From the IMG/VR virus record IMGVR_UViG_3300047547_000098, positions 1-22,589 of that record: a DNA stretch of 22,589 nt; one strand, 5' to 3'. Under the pieces are notes generated by a model. It was not told the origin of the DNA and did not search any database. It worked only from the letters and a program-made list of their open reading frames with translations. A program made the translations under genes and the position numbers. The stretch's first letter is position 1, and the number at the start of each line of letters is the position of its first letter. Shown here piece after piece: positions 22,123-22,589 of the stretch. The stretch comes from a virus.

Positions 22123-22589
22123 TTAGCGAACGCGTCCTTCACGCTGAGCCGCGAAGATGTCAGCTTCGAGCCGCTTGGCCTCGGTGCTGCCGGCCTTGAT
22201 CTGCCCCGTGCGAACAGCGGAGTAGAACTGACCGATTTCCCCGCGGGTCCATACCCGCTTACCGGACCCTTCCTGAGCGCCAGCCGGGCCAGGCTTTGCG
22301 GTGCCTGGCGCGATGAAGCCTTCCAGCGTCTTCCCAGCAGCCGGCGCAGGGGCCGATGCGGGAGCGGGAGGGGGCGTCACTGCTGCGTGTTCGTTCTGGT
22401 ATCCAAGAAAAAACGCCACGACGCGGGATGCTTCGTGGGCCTGATACGCTTCGGTCAGCAGGTCACCGCGCACCCTTCCGGTGTACGGGTCCCTCTGATC
22501 AAGCCACTGCAGGAACCCCTGATCAGTGTTCTGCTGCTGCCAGTTTGGGACAGCCTCAGAAAGCTCATCAAAGAAACGTCCTGCCGTAT
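22123..22589 (-). CDS. Scaffold-like protein, C-terminal 154 aa (5' end outside window)
   Basis: The frame stays open to the right edge, so the GTG near 22473 is not the true start. The visible part begins with FFDELSEAVPNWQQQN, then FLQWLDQRDPYTG, a helix with 'AYQAHEASRVVAFFLGY', a Pro/Ala-rich linker and a basic C-terminal helix 'VWTRGEIGQFYSAVRTGQI...AQREGRV'. The 'W...N.D..F..WL...DP.TG..R' block and the 'WTR.EI..FY..V..G' end are typical of scaffold-like proteins directly before podovirus coat genes. Its expected role is to guide coat assembly through the C-terminal helix and then leave the procapsid. It precedes the coat gene by 32 nt. The stop is TAA at 22125-22123. Confidence 0.7.
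   Translation of the reverse strand, partial: TAGRFFDELSEAVPNWQQQNTDQGFLQWLDQRDPYTGRVRGDLLTEAYQAHEASRVVAFFLGYQNEHAAVTPPPAPASAPAPAAGKTLEGFIAPGTAKPGPAGAQEGSGKRVWTRGEIGQFYSAVRTGQIKAGSTEAKRLEADIFAAQREGRVR

Overview
This window is a piece of a tailed bacteriophage genome of the short-tailed (podovirus) type. The evidence is a scaffold-like protein, an HK97-fold coat protein, two small head-tail adaptors, a nozzle-type tail protein, two fibre-type proteins, a lysis cassette and three internal/ejection-type proteins, with no tape measure, sheath or baseplate genes. The sequence is GC-rich with strong G/C preference at third codon positions. A Gram-negative host is plausible, but the window does not identify it. 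No integrase, repressor, tRNA, rRNA, CRISPR array or insertion sequence was seen.

Layout. The left 2.3 kb is on the + strand and holds the 3' part of a phage primase/helicase (DUF927-like ATPase) that enters from outside the window. All other genes (about 20.3 kb) are on the - strand and read from right to left: scaffold (cut by the right edge), major capsid protein, adaptor 1, adaptor 2, fibre-like tail protein, tail nozzle-like protein, S74-type fibre, M15 endolysin, 3TM-type holin, a one-pass membrane protein, a GNAT-like acetyltransferase, a gp14-like internal virion protein, an internal-core-type protein, a giant 2906-residue virion-associated polyvalent protein with an HExxH metallopeptidase motif, and a small HNH protein. 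The two blocks converge, and their last 71 bp overlap tail to tail.

Packing. The late block is extremely tight. Junctions are ATGA, GTGA, TAATG or TAGTG overlaps, or gaps of at most 57 nt. No stretch over 300 bases lacks a gene, and there is almost no room for internal promoters, so the block is probably one long transcript from the right with coupled translation. The only notable non-coding element is a GC-rich hairpin between the coat gene and adaptor 1, where an alternative pairing would hide the adaptor's ribosome binding site.

How the genes work together (inference from families). Scaffold and coat build the procapsid. The adaptors and nozzle close the portal and form the short tail. 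The two fibre proteins carry host recognition. The three large proteins at the end of the block are candidates for the internal core or ejectosome that opens the envelope and carries DNA in. Endolysin, holin and the small membrane protein release progeny. The + strand helicase belongs to the replication module.

Most distinctive points: the giant metallopeptidase-containing polyvalent protein; the switch-like hairpin after the coat gene; a sharp drop of third-position G/C confined to the ATPase core of the helicase; HNH motif residues encoded antisense to the helicase tail; and an S74 domain that ends before its usual C-terminal coiled coil.
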